Counted from the first letter of the stretch, positions 22,230-33,963 are shown. The stretch: 64,000 nucleotides of DNA from Deroplatys truncata (GCA_030765065.1 CM060989.1:62014001-62078000), one strand, 5' to 3'. Notes: generated from the sequence alone by a model not told the origin. Made by a program: numbers and translations.

Positions 22230-23110
22230 AATTTATTTACTCGCAGGTGTAATTTGAACTTCCGACCTTCATCATGACTAAGCCCCGGATTCTTGGGTTC
22301 TGATCTATTTTATTCCTGACCACCTACACTCCAAACTTCGGTTTATTTTAATGTTTTAGTTACCAACGAGTAATATACTTCAATTTTATAGAGCCTAAAT
22401 TGACCTAATTTTACGTTAGGACCTAAGAAAACCTATTGTTCGTGATAGAACCTAAAAGTGCCTAATTCGGTTATTTAAGCAAATAAGAGTAGATTTATGA
22501 ATGTAAAAGTGTTTTTAAAACGAACGGAGACTATTAAATAATTAGATTATGAAATCTTGCGCAATACCTTATAACAATAAACTTTAATTAAACCGTCCCC
22601 ACAATAATAAAGTAATTAAAACGTTCGCCGCCTTCAGTTATCATTTTCTAGCTATAGTCGAAAGAGATGGTCAGTGGCAAACGGCATTTCTGAAACGTTT
22701 GATGTTTACATGCCGCAACAATAGGTAAAAACTAGAGGCAAACATTTTAATAGCGCTGTTGAGTAGTATGCATTATTGCTTCTTCCGTTTCTAACACGAC
22801 ATTTTTGAATTTGGTACTTTCAAATACATACTAAAGTTACATTTAATTTAACTTTTTACAATTTAAAGTTAGTGTTTTAAACAAAGTGCCCAGTGATTTG
22901 CATGAATATATGTATGTGATATATATATATATATATATATGCCAAAGATCCTATAAATTCCTAAATTCAACATATAAGATCCTATAAAATCCTAATACAC
23001 TGATACATAGAACCTAATTTTAACTTTTTAGAACCTAAAAATTCGGGGCTTAATCATGACTTTTCAGCATGTTAACCATTGCGCTAATAGAGCATATTAA
23101 TTGGCACTAC
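22230..23110 (-). repeat. tRNA-derived repeat split by a MITE
   Basis: Removing 22279-23060 joins a tRNA-like minus-strand sequence: box-A-like TAGCGCAATGGTTAACATG, then TGATGAAGGTCGG, then box-B-like AAGTTCAAATTAC. It may be an old tRNA pseudogene or a SINE head. No 3' body could be delimited. Confidence 0.45.
22279..23052. mobile_element. hAT-type non-autonomous element (MITE), 774 bp
   Basis: The ends are imperfect inverted repeats of about 23 bp: TAAGCCCCGGATTCTTGG on the left, TAAGCCCCGAATTTTTAGG on the reverse strand of the right. They are flanked by a perfect 8-bp direct repeat ATCATGAC (22271-22278 and 23053-23060). An 8-bp duplication is characteristic of hAT transposons. Short AGAACCTAA/CCTAAAT motifs recur inside both ends, as subterminal transposase sites often do. 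There is no transposase frame. An AT microsatellite lies near 22918-22941. Confidence 0.78.
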
Positions 23111-24190
23111 CGTAGCCCTATCAGCGGGCTGGTGAATGCGGTGTCAGCATCGTGTGTAAAATGCAGGGCTGCCTGGTTACCAATCCGCAGGATGAGAAGA
23201 CGGTATATACAAATTTGCATCAGTTTATAATTTTAAAAGAAAACTTCCATTGTTCTCTGTGAACCTCTATGGGTGAGAGATTCGTATAGATTACGTATAG
23301 AAACTGAAACGTTTTATTAACGTTTAAAAAGTAAAGTCCTATATTTGTTTCATTCATGCGCACTTTATTTGATGTGCTAACTCTTATGCAGTCATCCACT
23401 TCTTACAAAAGTAACAACATTCCACGTAAAATACTAATGTTGATGATTAAGCACTTATTAATGCGTTTAGTAATTAATCTACTTTCAGTTATTGCCTGAT
23501 AAAAGTTCATGTCACCACTCAGAACGCCAGCACAGAGTAGAAGCACCATAGTCCTTAAATTTAAAAAGCAATGAAGCAAGAAAATGTCATGTTAGTGTAC
23601 AAATACAATTCTTACAAACACACTGCTATATTTAACAATACAGATAAAATTTTTCAGTACGAAAGTGTCAAATGATTGCCTCCTTTTCCAATCAAAATAG
23701 ATAAAAATGCTTTTCCCCTCTTTCAACATTTTCGCTCATTCAAAGTGTTCCGTTTCGAGTGTTTTAAAAATGTTAGTGAACATTTCGAAAAAACATAAAT
23801 TAAAACTGTCATTTACATTTACTGTGCCTACACCAAAGTGTTTTCGAGTTATTAATTTCGAGAGCAATAAATAACGTTTTAAAAAGTAGAAATACACAAT
23901 ATGTTCTAAACAATTATGTCAAATAATACAAACGTATTATAGAATAGTTTTGTGCGCTACAGATTAATGCTGTGGTCACTTAAAAGAAAACTATTTTTAA
24001 AATTCTATCATGTAGAATATTTAGCATAAGACCATAAATTTCGCTTTTGAAGGGTAGTAACTTAAAAATTAAAGAAGGTAATGAAATTTAAACCCTTAAA
24101 TGTTTATCATCGACAAGTTTTCCAAAACCAAAAGAACGTTACCGAACTTTTTAACTTTTTTTATCACAGCTCATGTCTTTATAAAGAAGT
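23111..24190. other. AT-rich intergenic, nothing recognised
   Basis: About 1.1 kb without a recognised repeat, tandem structure or plausible exon. Confidence 0.4.
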
Positions 24191-24204
24191 GTGTTGGATT
24201 GAAT

Positions 24205-24771
24205 TGAGTGGCTACGGAGGGGTTTCGGCACTGATCCACATAGGGGGATTTTGTATCTACGCCCCACAAGGGGGCGTCCCCGGGAGGAAGGATGAGGTGT
24301 GAGGAGACACCGGGCGGCCGGAAGCAGGAGTGACGGCATAGGAATGGTAGGGTCCTTAAGTTTCAGATAGAGACTCCCCGGCAGGCGGATAAGCAGGCCG
24401 GGGACCCCACCCCGCACATAGGGGATCCAACGCCCCTCAAGAGGGTTCGGATACCCCTGGCAACCAGCCGAAAGCCGAGGGACGGAGCCACAAAAAGCAT
24501 CCTTTCCCCCTTCCACACTGCACCGAAACACAATCGCCGACGCTTCCAACCCTGAACGAGACCAACGGATAAAACATGAAGTGAAATGAGAATGGAGATG
24601 AAATGGAGGGAGAGGAAATTCGGGGGATGTGAGAATCCTTCCCAGCATTCGCCTGTCGACCCGAGAAAACCCCGAAAAAAACCATGGGTCAGAAAGGTCG
24701 GCCACGGGAATCGAACCCACACCTGCCGAATACAGGCCATAGACAAACCGCCTGAGCCATACCGCTCGGTA
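24205..24771 (-). repeat. Long tRNA-derived SINE (Q-related), minus
   Basis: Reading the minus strand from 24771: ACCGAGCGGTATGGCTCAGG (head, box A region), GTGTGGGTTCGATTCCCGTG (box B), then TTTCGGGGTTTTCTCGGG and a GC-rich body of about 400 bp. The head is close to those at 31.1, 40.3 and 63.5 kb but the body differs, so this is a related subfamily. The 211-codon minus frame is a by-product of the GC-rich body. Confidence 0.85.
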
Positions 24772-24860
24772 GGAAGTATATTGCAAAGTTTGGTAGATAT
24801 AAATTAAGTCGTCCCTGGATTACGAGTTTAAAATACAAATGTGCATTGTTTTATAAAAAA

Positions 24861-25207
24861 TCTAATGTGTTACACTCACATGACTTTCTCTACTCTTATA
24901 CAAACTATTTTTACAAACGCTTATTCTCCATCTAGTTCATGTTTATCTTATTGCTAGTTATCTTGTAGATGTAAGGGGAATATACATTTACAAGGGCAAT
25001 ATAGAAATACAGTAGCCTTTAAGCACATACATATCTCTTAATAGCTGGTTGCTAGGTGCAGCACCATTCCCTTTGGCACAGATTAATACTCTTTGCATAT
25101 CCAAGACAAAAGAATGAATAACGAATTCCCATTTGAGAAAATAAGTATTGAAAAATTTAAGGGAATAACAAGCAATATCTCGAAAATGGTTCACTCAACA
25201 ACAAAAA
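24861..25207 (+). repeat. Family A nest, outermost copy, left half (u1)
   Basis: Head plus middle module, from TCTAATGTGTTACAC to the internal A-tract after GGTTCACTCAACAAC. Its missing right part is found at 28730-29276. Both halves carry the older subfamily variants (for example GGGAATAACAAGC here and ATAAATTGTG there). Confidence 0.88.
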
Positions 25208-25209
25208 AC

Positions 25210-25440
25210 TCTGATGTGTTACACTCACATGACTTTCTCTACTCTTGTACAATCTATATTTACAAACGCCTATTCTCCATATGCTTCATATTAATCGAGA
25301 TATCGAGATGTCAATCTTATTTGTAATTTTCTTGTAGATGCAAGGGGAATATGGTAGCTTTTAAGCGATAGTCAAATATTTTATCGCTGGTTGCTATGTG
25401 GCGCATTCCATTCTCTTTGCATGTCCAGGACATAAAAAAA
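25210..25440 (+). repeat. Family A nest, second-level head fragment (u2)
   Basis: Only the head module, ending at GTCCAGGACAT followed by an A-run, where the next copy begins. Its continuation is the tail at 28107-28729. Confidence 0.85.
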
Positions 25441-25669
25441 TCTGATGTGTTACACTCACATGACTTTCTCTACTCTTGTACAATCTAATTTTACAAACGC
25501 CTATTCTCCATATGCTTCAAGTTAATCGAGATATCGAGATGTCAATCTTATTGGTAATTTTCTTGTAGATGCAAGGGAAATATCGTAGCTTTTAAGCGAT
25601 AGTCAAATATTTTATCGCTGGTTGCTATGTGGCGCATTCCATTCTCTTTGCATGTCCAGGACAAAAAAA
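25441..25669 (+). repeat. Family A nest, third-level head fragment (u3)
   Basis: Head module nearly identical to u2, interrupted at the same A-tract after CCAGGAC. It continues in 27437-28106. Confidence 0.85.
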
Positions 25670-26539
25670 TCTGATGTGTTACACTCACATGACTTTCTCT
25701 ACTCTTGTACAATCTATTTTTACAAACGCCTATTCTCCATATGCTTCATGTTAATCGAGATGTCGATATTATTGGTAATTTTCTTGTAGATGCAAGGGGA
25801 ATATGGTAGTTTTTAAGAGATAGTCAAATATTTTAACGCTGGTTGCTATGTGGTGCATTCCATTCTCTTTGCATGTCCAGGACATAAAAAAAATGAATAA
25901 CGAATTTGAGAAAAAGTATAAGTATTGGAAAATTTAAGGAAATAACAAGCAATATCTCGAAAACGGTTCACTCAACAAAAGAAATGTATATGACATAAGT
26001 TGTGTATTTTAACGCGATCTACATTTTTTGTGTAGTAACATTTTGTCTATCTCTTATGGTTTACCAGTTATTCAAAAGTCGTTCACAATGAACAATACTT
26101 TTGAAGACATTCCCAGAAAATTCGAGATATACATTTCATTTCTCATTACATTATCTTAAACATATCATATTTTCATCAAAATCGTTAGAGCCATTTTTGA
26201 GAAAATTAAAGTTTTCGAAAAATCTTCCATGTAAAGGGTAGTCTGGGGTGGGGGGATTTTCTTGAAAACCTTCGTGTCGCATCTCTGGAAGATACTGAAC
26301 CTAAATACCAAGTTTGGTGCTTATCCGACTGTTCGTTTTTGAGTTATGCTGTTCACAGACACACACACAGACACACACACAGACACACACACACACAGAC
26401 ACACACACGGACATGTTTCCAAAAATGCTTTTTTTGGATTCAGGAGGTATCAAAACATGTATTTCCGGTGAAATCTCGGTATCGAATTTTTGGGTGGAAT
26501 GCAATACTTCCCCTACTTACTATACGTAGCAGAGAAAGT
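25670..26539 (+). mobile_element. Family A nest, innermost full copy (u4)
   Basis: Complete copy from TCTGATG to GCAGAGAAAGT with CACACAGACA repeats near 26357-26407. Followed by AAAAATGA, a remnant of the interrupted host copy. Confidence 0.9.
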
Positions 26540-26551
26540 AAAAATGAAAAA

Positions 26552-27436
26552 TCTGATGTGTTACACTCACATGACTTTCTCTACTCTTGTACAATCTAAT
26601 TTTACAAACGCCTATTCTCCATATGCTTCATGTTAATCGAGATATCGAAATGTCAATCTTATTGGTAATTTTCTTGTAGATGCAAGGGGAATATGGTAGC
26701 TTTTAAGCGATAGTCAAATATTTTAACGCTGGTTGCTATGTGGCGCATTCCATTCTCTTTGCATGTCCAGGACATAAAAAAATGAATAACGAATTTGAGA
26801 AAAAGTATAAGTATTGCAAAATTTAAGGAAATAACAAGCAATATCTCGAAAACGGTTCACTCAACAAAAGAAATGTATATGACATAAGTTGTGTATTTTA
26901 ACGCGATCTATATTTTTTGTGTAGTAAAATTTTGTCTATCTCTTATAGTTTACCAGTTATGCAAAAGTCGTTCAGAATGAAGAATACTTTTGGAGACATT
27001 CCCAGAAAATTCGAGATATACATTTCATTTCTCATGATATTATCTTAAACATATGATATTTTCATCAAAATCGTTAGAGCCATTTTTGAGAAAATTAAAA
27101 TTTTCGAAAAATTTTCCATGTAAAGGGTAGTCTGGGGTGGGGGGATTTTCTTGAAAACCTTCGTGTCGCATCTCTGGAAGATACTGAACCTAAATACCAA
27201 GTTTGGTGTTTATCCGACTGTTCGTTTTTGAGTTATGCTGTTCACACACACACAGACACACAGACACACACACACACAGGCACACACACACACAGACACA
27301 CACACGGACATGTTTCCAAAAATGCTTTTTTTGGATTCAGGAGGTCTCAAAACATGTATTTCCGGTGAAATCTCGGTATCGAATTTTTGGGTGGAATGCA
27401 ATACTTCCCCTACTTACTGTACGTAGTAGAGAAAGT
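26552..27436 (+). mobile_element. Family A nest, second inner full copy (u5)
   Basis: Complete copy that entered a few bases further into the same host copy as u4. The four bases ATGA between u4 and u5, and ATAACGAATTTGAG after u5, together rebuild the host sequence. Confidence 0.88.
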
Positions 27437-27930
27437 AATAACGAATTTGAGAAAAAGTATAAGTATTGGAAAATTTAAGGAAATAACAAGCAATATCTCC
27501 AAAACGGTTCACTCAACAAAAGAAATGTATATGACATAAGTTGTGTATTTTAACGCGATCTACATTTTTTGTGTAGTAAAATTTTGTCTATCTCTTATTG
27601 TTTACCAGTTATGCAAAAGTCGTTCACAATGAAGAATACTTTTGGAGACATTCCCAGAAAATTCGAGATATACATTTCATTTCTCATGACATTATCTTAA
27701 ACATATGATATTTTAATCAAAATCGTTAGAGCCATTTTTGAGAAAATTAAAATTTTCGAAAAATCTTCCATGTAAAGGGATGTCTGGGGTGGGGGGATTT
27801 TCTTGAAAACCTTCGTGTCGCATCTCTGGAAGATACTGAACCTAAATACCAAGTTTGGTGCTTATCCGACTGTTCGTTTTTGAGTTATGCTGTTCACAGA
27901 CACACACACACACACAGACCCACACACACA

Positions 27931-27969
<39 letters not shown>

Positions 27970-28106
27970 ACACACGGACATGTTTCCAAAAATGCTTTTT
28001 TTGGATTCAGGAGGTCTCAAAACATGTATTTCCGGTGAAATCTCGGTATCGAATTTTTGGGTGGAATGCAATACTTCCCCTACTTACTATACGTAGTAGA
28101 GAAAGT
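27437..28106 (+). repeat. Family A nest, third-level tail (u6)
   Basis: Middle and right modules beginning ATAACGAATTTGAG and ending GTAGTAGAGAAAGT. Continuation of u3. It contains the longest CA array of the group (about 27895-27975). Confidence 0.88.
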
Positions 28107-28729
28107 AAAAATGAATAACGAATTTGAGAAAAAGTATAAGTATTGGAAAATTTAAGGAAATAACAAGCAATATCTCTAAAACGGTTCACTCAACAAAAAA
28201 AATGTATATGATATAAGTTGTGTATTTTAACGCGATCTACATTTTTTGTGTAGTAAAATTTTGTCTATCTCTTATGGTTTACCAGTTATGCAAAAGTCGT
28301 TCATAATGAAGAATACTTTTGGAGACATTCCCAGAAATTTCGAGATATACATTGCATTTCTCATGACATTATCTTAAACATATGATATTTTAATCAAAAT
28401 CGTTAGAGCCATTTTTGAGAAAATTAAAATTTTCGAAAAATGTTCCATGTAAAGGGTAGTCTGGGGTGGGGGGATTTTCTTGAAAATCTTCGTGTCGCAT
28501 CTCTGGAAGATACTGAACGCAAATACCAAGTTTGGTGTTTATCCGACTGTTAGTTTTTGAGTTATGCTGTTCACGCACACACACACAGACACACACACGG
28601 ACATGTTTCCAAAAATGCTTTTTTTGGATTCAGGAGGTCTCAAAACATGTATTTCCGGTGAAATCTCGGTATCGAATTTTTGGGTGGAATGCAATACTTC
28701 CCCTACTTACTATACGTAGTAGAGAAAGT
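28107..28729 (+). repeat. Family A nest, second-level tail (u7)
   Basis: Begins AAAAATGAATAACG, the exact continuation expected after u2, and ends in the common right terminus. Confidence 0.87.
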
Positions 28730-29111
28730 AAAAATGTATATGACATAAATTGTGTATTTTAACGCGATCTATATTTTTTGTGTAGTAAAATTTTGTCTAT
28801 CTCTTATGGTTTATCAGTTATGCAAAAGTCGTTCACAATGAAGAAAACTTTTAGAGACATTCCCAGGAAATTCAAGATGTACATTTTATGTGTCATAAAA
28901 ATATCGTAAACATATGATATTTTAATCAAAATCGTTGGAGTCATTTTTGAGAAAAATAAAATTTTCGAAAAATCTTCCATGTAAAGGGTAGTCTGGGGTG
29001 AGGGGATTTTCTTGAAAACCTTCGTGTCGCATCTCTGGAAGATACTGAACCTAAATACCAAGTTCGGTGTTTATCCGACTGTTCGTTTCTGAGTTATGCT
29101 GTTCACAGACA

Positions 29112-29147
<36 letters not shown>

Positions 29148-29276
29148 CATGTTTCCAAAAATGCTTTTTTTTGGACTCAGGGGGTCTCAAAACATGTATT
29201 TCCGGTGAAATCTCGGTATCGAATTTTTGGGTGGAATACAATACTTCCCCTACTTACTATACGTAGTAGAGAAAGT
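28730..29276 (+). repeat. Family A nest, outermost tail (u8)
   Basis: Begins AAAATGTATATGACATAAAT, the continuation of u1 after its A-tract, and ends GTAGTAGAGAAAGT. It is more diverged from u4-u7 than those are from each other, as expected for the oldest copy. Confidence 0.86.
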
Positions 29277-29281
29277 AAAAA

Positions 29282-29981
29282 ACTTGTACAACTGAAATGG
29301 TGTCCCCTTCAAAGTAGTCCATTCCCCGATCCCTGCAACACTCCATGCGAATTTTCCACTGTTGGTAGCAGTGCTGCAAGTCCTTTTCTGTTATGCTGTT
29401 GAGGAGTCTCGTCGCTTTTTCGTTCACTGCATCCACTGACTCGAACCTGGTTCCTTTGAGCACAGACTTCACTTTTGGGAAGAGAAAAAAGTCGCATGGT
29501 GCTAGGTCAGGCGAATACGGTGGATGTTCCGTCACTGGAATGTTGTTTTTCGCTAAAAACCTCTTCACAGACATCGCGTTATGGGTCGGCGCGTTTTCCT
29601 GATGAAGAATCCAAGAGCGATTCTTCCACAGATCTGGTCTGCTTCATCGTACACGTTAACGGAGGATCTTCAGAACTTATATAATAAACTTGATTGACAG
29701 TCTGACCTTCAGGCACCCTTCAGATGGTTTTCTCGAACAATTCTACCGACCTTTTCCATATTCTCTTCAGTTTTCGAATTGGAAGGACGGCCCGATTTCG
29801 GATCGTCTTGGACGTCTTCCAAACCGTCCTTGAACCTCTTAACCCACTCGAAAGCTTGCGTACGAGGTAGACACTGATCATCATAAACTTATTTCAACAA
29901 ATCGTAAGTTTCTGTGGAGCGTTTTACAAGTTTTGTGAGAAATTTGATGTTAACACGTTGTTCTACTTTAGAGCGTAGCAT
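29282..29981 (-). pseudogene. Internally deleted mariner transposase of another lineage
   Basis: The minus frame starts MLRSKVEQRVNIKFLTKLVK (29981), the N-terminal HTH of the Mos1/SETMAR-like mariner lineage. It continues QAFEWVKRFKDG and DDPKSGRPSNSKT, then loses the second HTH and first catalytic D in a deletion. It resumes with ILHQENAPTHNAMSVKRFL and HPPYSPDLAPCDFFLFPKVK. Two catalytic positions are visible: the second reads E in QENAP where D is usual; the third D is in APCDFF. It is clearly different from the DKTGHR mariners elsewhere in the window. Its 3' end meets the family A nest at 29276. Confidence 0.85.
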
Positions 29982-31115
29982 AATTCCGACGGATCTGAGA
30001 TACACGACCCGTTTTAAGAAGGTTCACAGCCAGACTAACCACCACAACGGCGTGAAATTTTGTACACGTTTCAGGGAGAGTCCCAAGGCCAACGCCCCAC
30101 TCTTCTCATTGTCATCGACGAAGCCGGTTTCTTTATTGCCACACCTGGTAGATATAGAGGGCCTATGAAAATAAACAAGTGTCAAGTTATATCCATAAAT
30201 GCTTTATACCCGAAATTTAGAAAAAAATATTGTGTTACATCCACACGACGTTCTTACCTATTGTTCAACAAACTATTATTATAAAAGCCTATTCTTTTAT
30301 CTGCTTCATGTTAATCGAGATAAACATTAAAAGAAATGATTTTATTACGTACTAGCTGGCTTACCCAAGTTGCACGGTTAGTTTTTTAAACTGCAATGAA
30401 AATTAATTAATTAATTTATTTATTAAATGAGGGTTCTTATAGTTACTTTTCCACTTTGCCCCTTGTAATTGCAATTTCACACAGTCCCGACTCTTCCAAA
30501 TATTGGTTGAAAAATCTCCCGATTCATGCCAAAGGATTAAAACATTGGCGGAACGTCTGACTTCCTTGACCTCCTGCCGACACTCTTTCAAGTTCTGCGT
30601 AGCCTATAAGTAACCTTTAGCGGTAGAAGACCCGTCGGTTAAATTATTTATTTAAATAATTTTAAACATTTATTTTTAAACATTAAATCTTTGCACTCTC
30701 TTTTTGGTCCCTTAGTTATTTAATAACATAAAGATACATAATGTTCAATAATACGGAAAGCCTTAACACATAACGAAATACGATTCCGCAATCCCAGGCC
30801 ATTGGAAAATACACATAGTCTACGACCATCGAGAAAAAATCTTCTCAATGTAAAATACGGTTCACTGATTTCTATGTTAGCAGTTTTCCTTCTTTATACA
30901 ATTATTTAGCATGCCCTGCTAACGAACTTGATTACAGCATAAATACAAAGGAAATAAAGTTAAACCTTAGGATTATTAGAAGGTTTTGGCATCGAGAAAG
31001 TTTAGTGCATACATTTATAGAATCAGAATAATTATCCAGAGGCTTTGACACTGTATCATTACATACACAACTGCAGCATTTGATAAATGGCATTTAAAGA
31101 AACAAATATAACACA
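29982..31115. other. Mostly unassigned; mariner 5' flank at left
   Basis: The first 200 bp or so are probably the untranslated 5' end of the deleted mariner (GGTTCACAGCCAGACTAACC); I found no clear TIR. The rest is AT-rich without recognised features. Confidence 0.4.
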
Positions 31116-31116
31116 A

Positions 31117-31310
31117 CCGAGTGGGAAGGCTCAGGCGGTAACGTCTGTGGCCCGCATTCTGGAGGTCCCGGGTCCAAATCCCGTGGGCTGACCAATCTGA
31201 CTGAGGTTTCTTCGGGGTTTCCCTCAGCCGCTAAGGTAAATACCGGCTTTGATATTGAATACCACGACCCAAAGTTCCACCTTAAGTCTAAAACAATAGT
31301 AAAAATGAAA
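31117..31310 (+). repeat. SINE-V copy 1 (head part only)
   Basis: tRNA-like head ACCGAGTGGGAAGGCTCAGG (box A region) and GTCCCGGGTCCAAATCC (box B). Then TTCGGGGTTTCCCTCAGCCG, TTCCACCTTAAGTC and AATAGTAAAAATGAAAAA. It stops before the 105-bp repeat region carried by the copies at 42.4 and 56.5 kb, and is useful as the uninterrupted reference for the family A insertion at 42.5 kb. Confidence 0.87.
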
Positions 31311-31319
31311 AATAGGTGG

Positions 31320-32192
31320 TGGTAAAAATGGGATTTTGTGTATTTGGGTTACTGAAAAGAGCCCTTGGAAGCAGACGACCGCGAAATTTGGATGGTCTCT
31401 GGAAAGCTGCCAGGAGGAATGGATAAATTGGACATCCAAGTATTTCGTAGTAATTTGCTCCAGTGGAAGCTGTGCTGTAGTTTGATAGCTCAAGCTAAAG
31501 GCTGCCAGATAGAACATCACTGCTGGTGGAGGCGTGGTTTTTCATAAGGTAAGGGGGTCTTAAGTTTGCTACCATAGATTGTGAATAATTCTCTGTATTG
31601 ATTCCTGATACTAACAGAGATCACGTTTAGAACGCTCTTGAAACGAGAAAAATGACGTTAAAAAGCGAGATATCAGATATTTTGAACTTTTGTTGATTCG
31701 CTAGCAGTCATTTTCAGTGAAATTATTTTCACCATGTTTTGCCTTACACCAACCAATGAAGCGATTAAATGCAATACATATTGCTTTCTGGATTTTTTTT
31801 GTAAGTAATTCTAGACTTTTTCTTTCTGCTGCTTCTATAATTTCACTTCAATTTCAGTCTGAATTCATAATTTCCGCCATTTAATCTTTATGTAGGTTAG
31901 ATAAATGAGTAACGTTTTAGATCACAGAAAGCTGCCAATATAACGTATAGATTAACTCTACAATGAATTGCGATAAATTGAAGTATGACGGTTTGTATTG
32001 TGAACAGATCATACGAGCATAGGAGAAATGAATCATGTAAAAGGACATAATGACCAAGGTTGCTCACAATGAAGAACTTTTAGCTCGTGTGATCTATGTT
32101 AGAAGTTCTACTTTTAGGTATGGTGTCTAAAAAAACTTAATTGACGTTAAATCTTATATATAACACAGACGAATTTTATAACATTGATTATA
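31320..32192. other. Unassigned sequence
   Basis: Opposing 60-98 codon frames at 31224-31547 have no recognisable motif. Otherwise AT-rich. Confidence 0.35.
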
Positions 32193-33116
32193 AGAGGGTC
32201 GTCCAACCAGCTTCCCTATTTTATAAAACACATTGCACACAATTGATCATGTTGAATTAATTTGATATCTATTGTACAATCCTTCTGTTACTTTTATACA
32301 TAGTCAACATGTTTTTCCAAGCATTTTTGAGGACGTGACATAAGTTTTTCCAAGCCAGTGTTGCACCAGGCCGGGTCCTGTGCTCGCAACCAGCTGTTCA
32401 TTGATTTGACTTCATCATCGGTGTTAAAAGTGCTTACCTTTGAGTTGGAGGAACATGTGAAAATTACTTGGGGCAAGCTCCGGTGAATACGGAGGATACG
32501 AGAAAACTTCCAAGTTGAATCTTGACCCAGGTTCCCTTGACTCAAAGGTCATCTTGGAGGTAAGCACTTTAACACCGTGACAAAGATGAATCAGAAGTGA
32601 ACCAGAAGTCGGGCGCTGTGCTCGTAACCAGCTGTTCACTTCAGATTCATCTTCGTCACGGTATTAAAGTGCTTACCTCCAAGATGACCTTTGAGTCAGG
32701 GAAAAACGTGAAAATCACTTGGGAAAAGATCTGGAGAATATGGAGGATGCGAGAAAACTTCCCAGTTGAATCTTCTGAGCTCCGCCTGGGTCAAGATTCA
32801 ACTTGAAAGTTTTCTCGTATCCTCCGTATTCACCGGAGCTTGCCCCAAGTGATTTTCATATGTTCCTCCAACTCAAAGGTAAGCACTTTTAACACCGATG
32901 ATGATGAGCTGGTTGCGAGCACAGGAACCGGCCTGATGCAACATTGGCTTGGAAAAACTTGTGTCACGTCCACAAAAATGTTTTGAAAAACATATTGACT
33001 ATGTAGAAAAGTAACAGAAGATTGTACAATATAAATAAAATTAATTTAACATGATCAATTATGTGTAATGTTTTTTTTTTATAAAATAGGGAAACTTACT
33101 TATTGGACGACCTTCG
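32193..33116. mobile_element. Mariner-derived giant palindrome
   Basis: About 920 bp whose outer arms are inverted copies of a mariner 3' end. Outer ends are GGGTCGTCCAACCAGCTTCC and, inverted, AAGGTCGTCCAATAAGTAAG. Each arm encodes, pointing inward to outward, PPYSPELAPS(N/D)FHMFLQLK and a terminal HVDYV-like end, typical of mariner C-termini. Between them is a second, smaller inverted repeat around 32530-32700 (CCAAGATGACCTTTGAGTCA and its complement). It cannot code for transposase. Formation by snap-back repair or abortive transposition is inferred. Confidence 0.82.
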
Positions 33117-33309
33117 GAATATGAGCTTCTAATTTACTTGTATCGACGTTTTCATACTACACTGTAATGGTAATAAACAAACTACATTACAGCGGATCCA
33201 TCTCGCTCTGATAGATACCCTTAAGTATTTATAATGTTTTAAAAGTAAAAGTTGGATTTGTTTAGGCGTATACAAACCTTGCGTATTTGTGTCAAGTTAT
33301 TCAATTATT

Positions 33310-33454
33310 ACTTTCTCTACTACGTATAGTAAGTAGGGGAAGTATTGTACTCCACCCAAAATTTCGATACCGAGATTTCACCGGAAATACATGTTTTGAG
33401 AACCCCTGAATCCAAAAAAAGCATTTTTGGAAACATGTCCGTGTGTGTGTCTGT

Positions 33455-33486
<32 letters not shown>

Positions 33487-33960
33487 CTGTCTGTGAACAG
33501 CATAACTCAGAAACGAACAGTCGGATAAACACCAAAATTGGTATTTGGATTCAGTATCTTCCAAGGATGCGACACGAAGGTTTTCAAGAAAATCCCCCCA
33601 CCCCAGAGTACCCTTTACATGGAAGATTTTTCGAAAATTTTAATTTTCTCAAAAATGGCTCTAACGATTTTGATTAAAATATCATATGTTTAAGATATTT
33701 TTATGAGAAATAAAATGTATATCTTGAATTTTCTGGGAATGTCTCCAAAAGTATTCTCCATTGTGAACGACTTTTGCATAACTGGTAAACCATAAGAGAT
33801 AGACAAAGGTTTACTACACAAAAAATGTAGATCGCGTTAAAATACACAATTTATGTCATATACATTTTTTTTGTTGAGTGAACCATTTTCGAGATATTGC
33901 TTGTTATTCCCTTAAATTTTTCAATACTTATTTTCTCAAATGGGAATTCGTTATTCATTT
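33310..33960 (-). repeat. Family A, outer copy right module (nested pair 1)
   Basis: Right and middle modules on the minus strand, from ACTTTCTCTACTACGTATAG to GGGAATTCGTTATTCAT, then an A-tract (T-tract here) where the inner copy sits. The missing head lies at 34866-35142. Confidence 0.88.
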
Positions 33961-33963
33961 TTT

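Noticed and set aside
24151-24786. 211-codon minus-strand frame
   Set aside because: It coincides with a GC-rich tRNA-derived SINE, crosses its head and tail, and shows no protein domain.
26314-26599. Recurrent short frames with THTHTHT runs and SKHVFPVKSRYRIFGW
   Set aside because: They occur in every family A copy because the CA microsatellite and its flanks are repeated; frames differ between copies and no start or domain is conserved as protein.
30340-30430. ACTAGCTGGCTTACCC phrase resembling the start of a known insect dispersed repeat
   Set aside because: The match is short and from memory, and I could not find an end or second copy in the window.
31224-31547. Opposing 60-98 codon frames near SINE-V copy 1
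   Set aside because: Part of the frame lies in the SINE and the rest has no motif.
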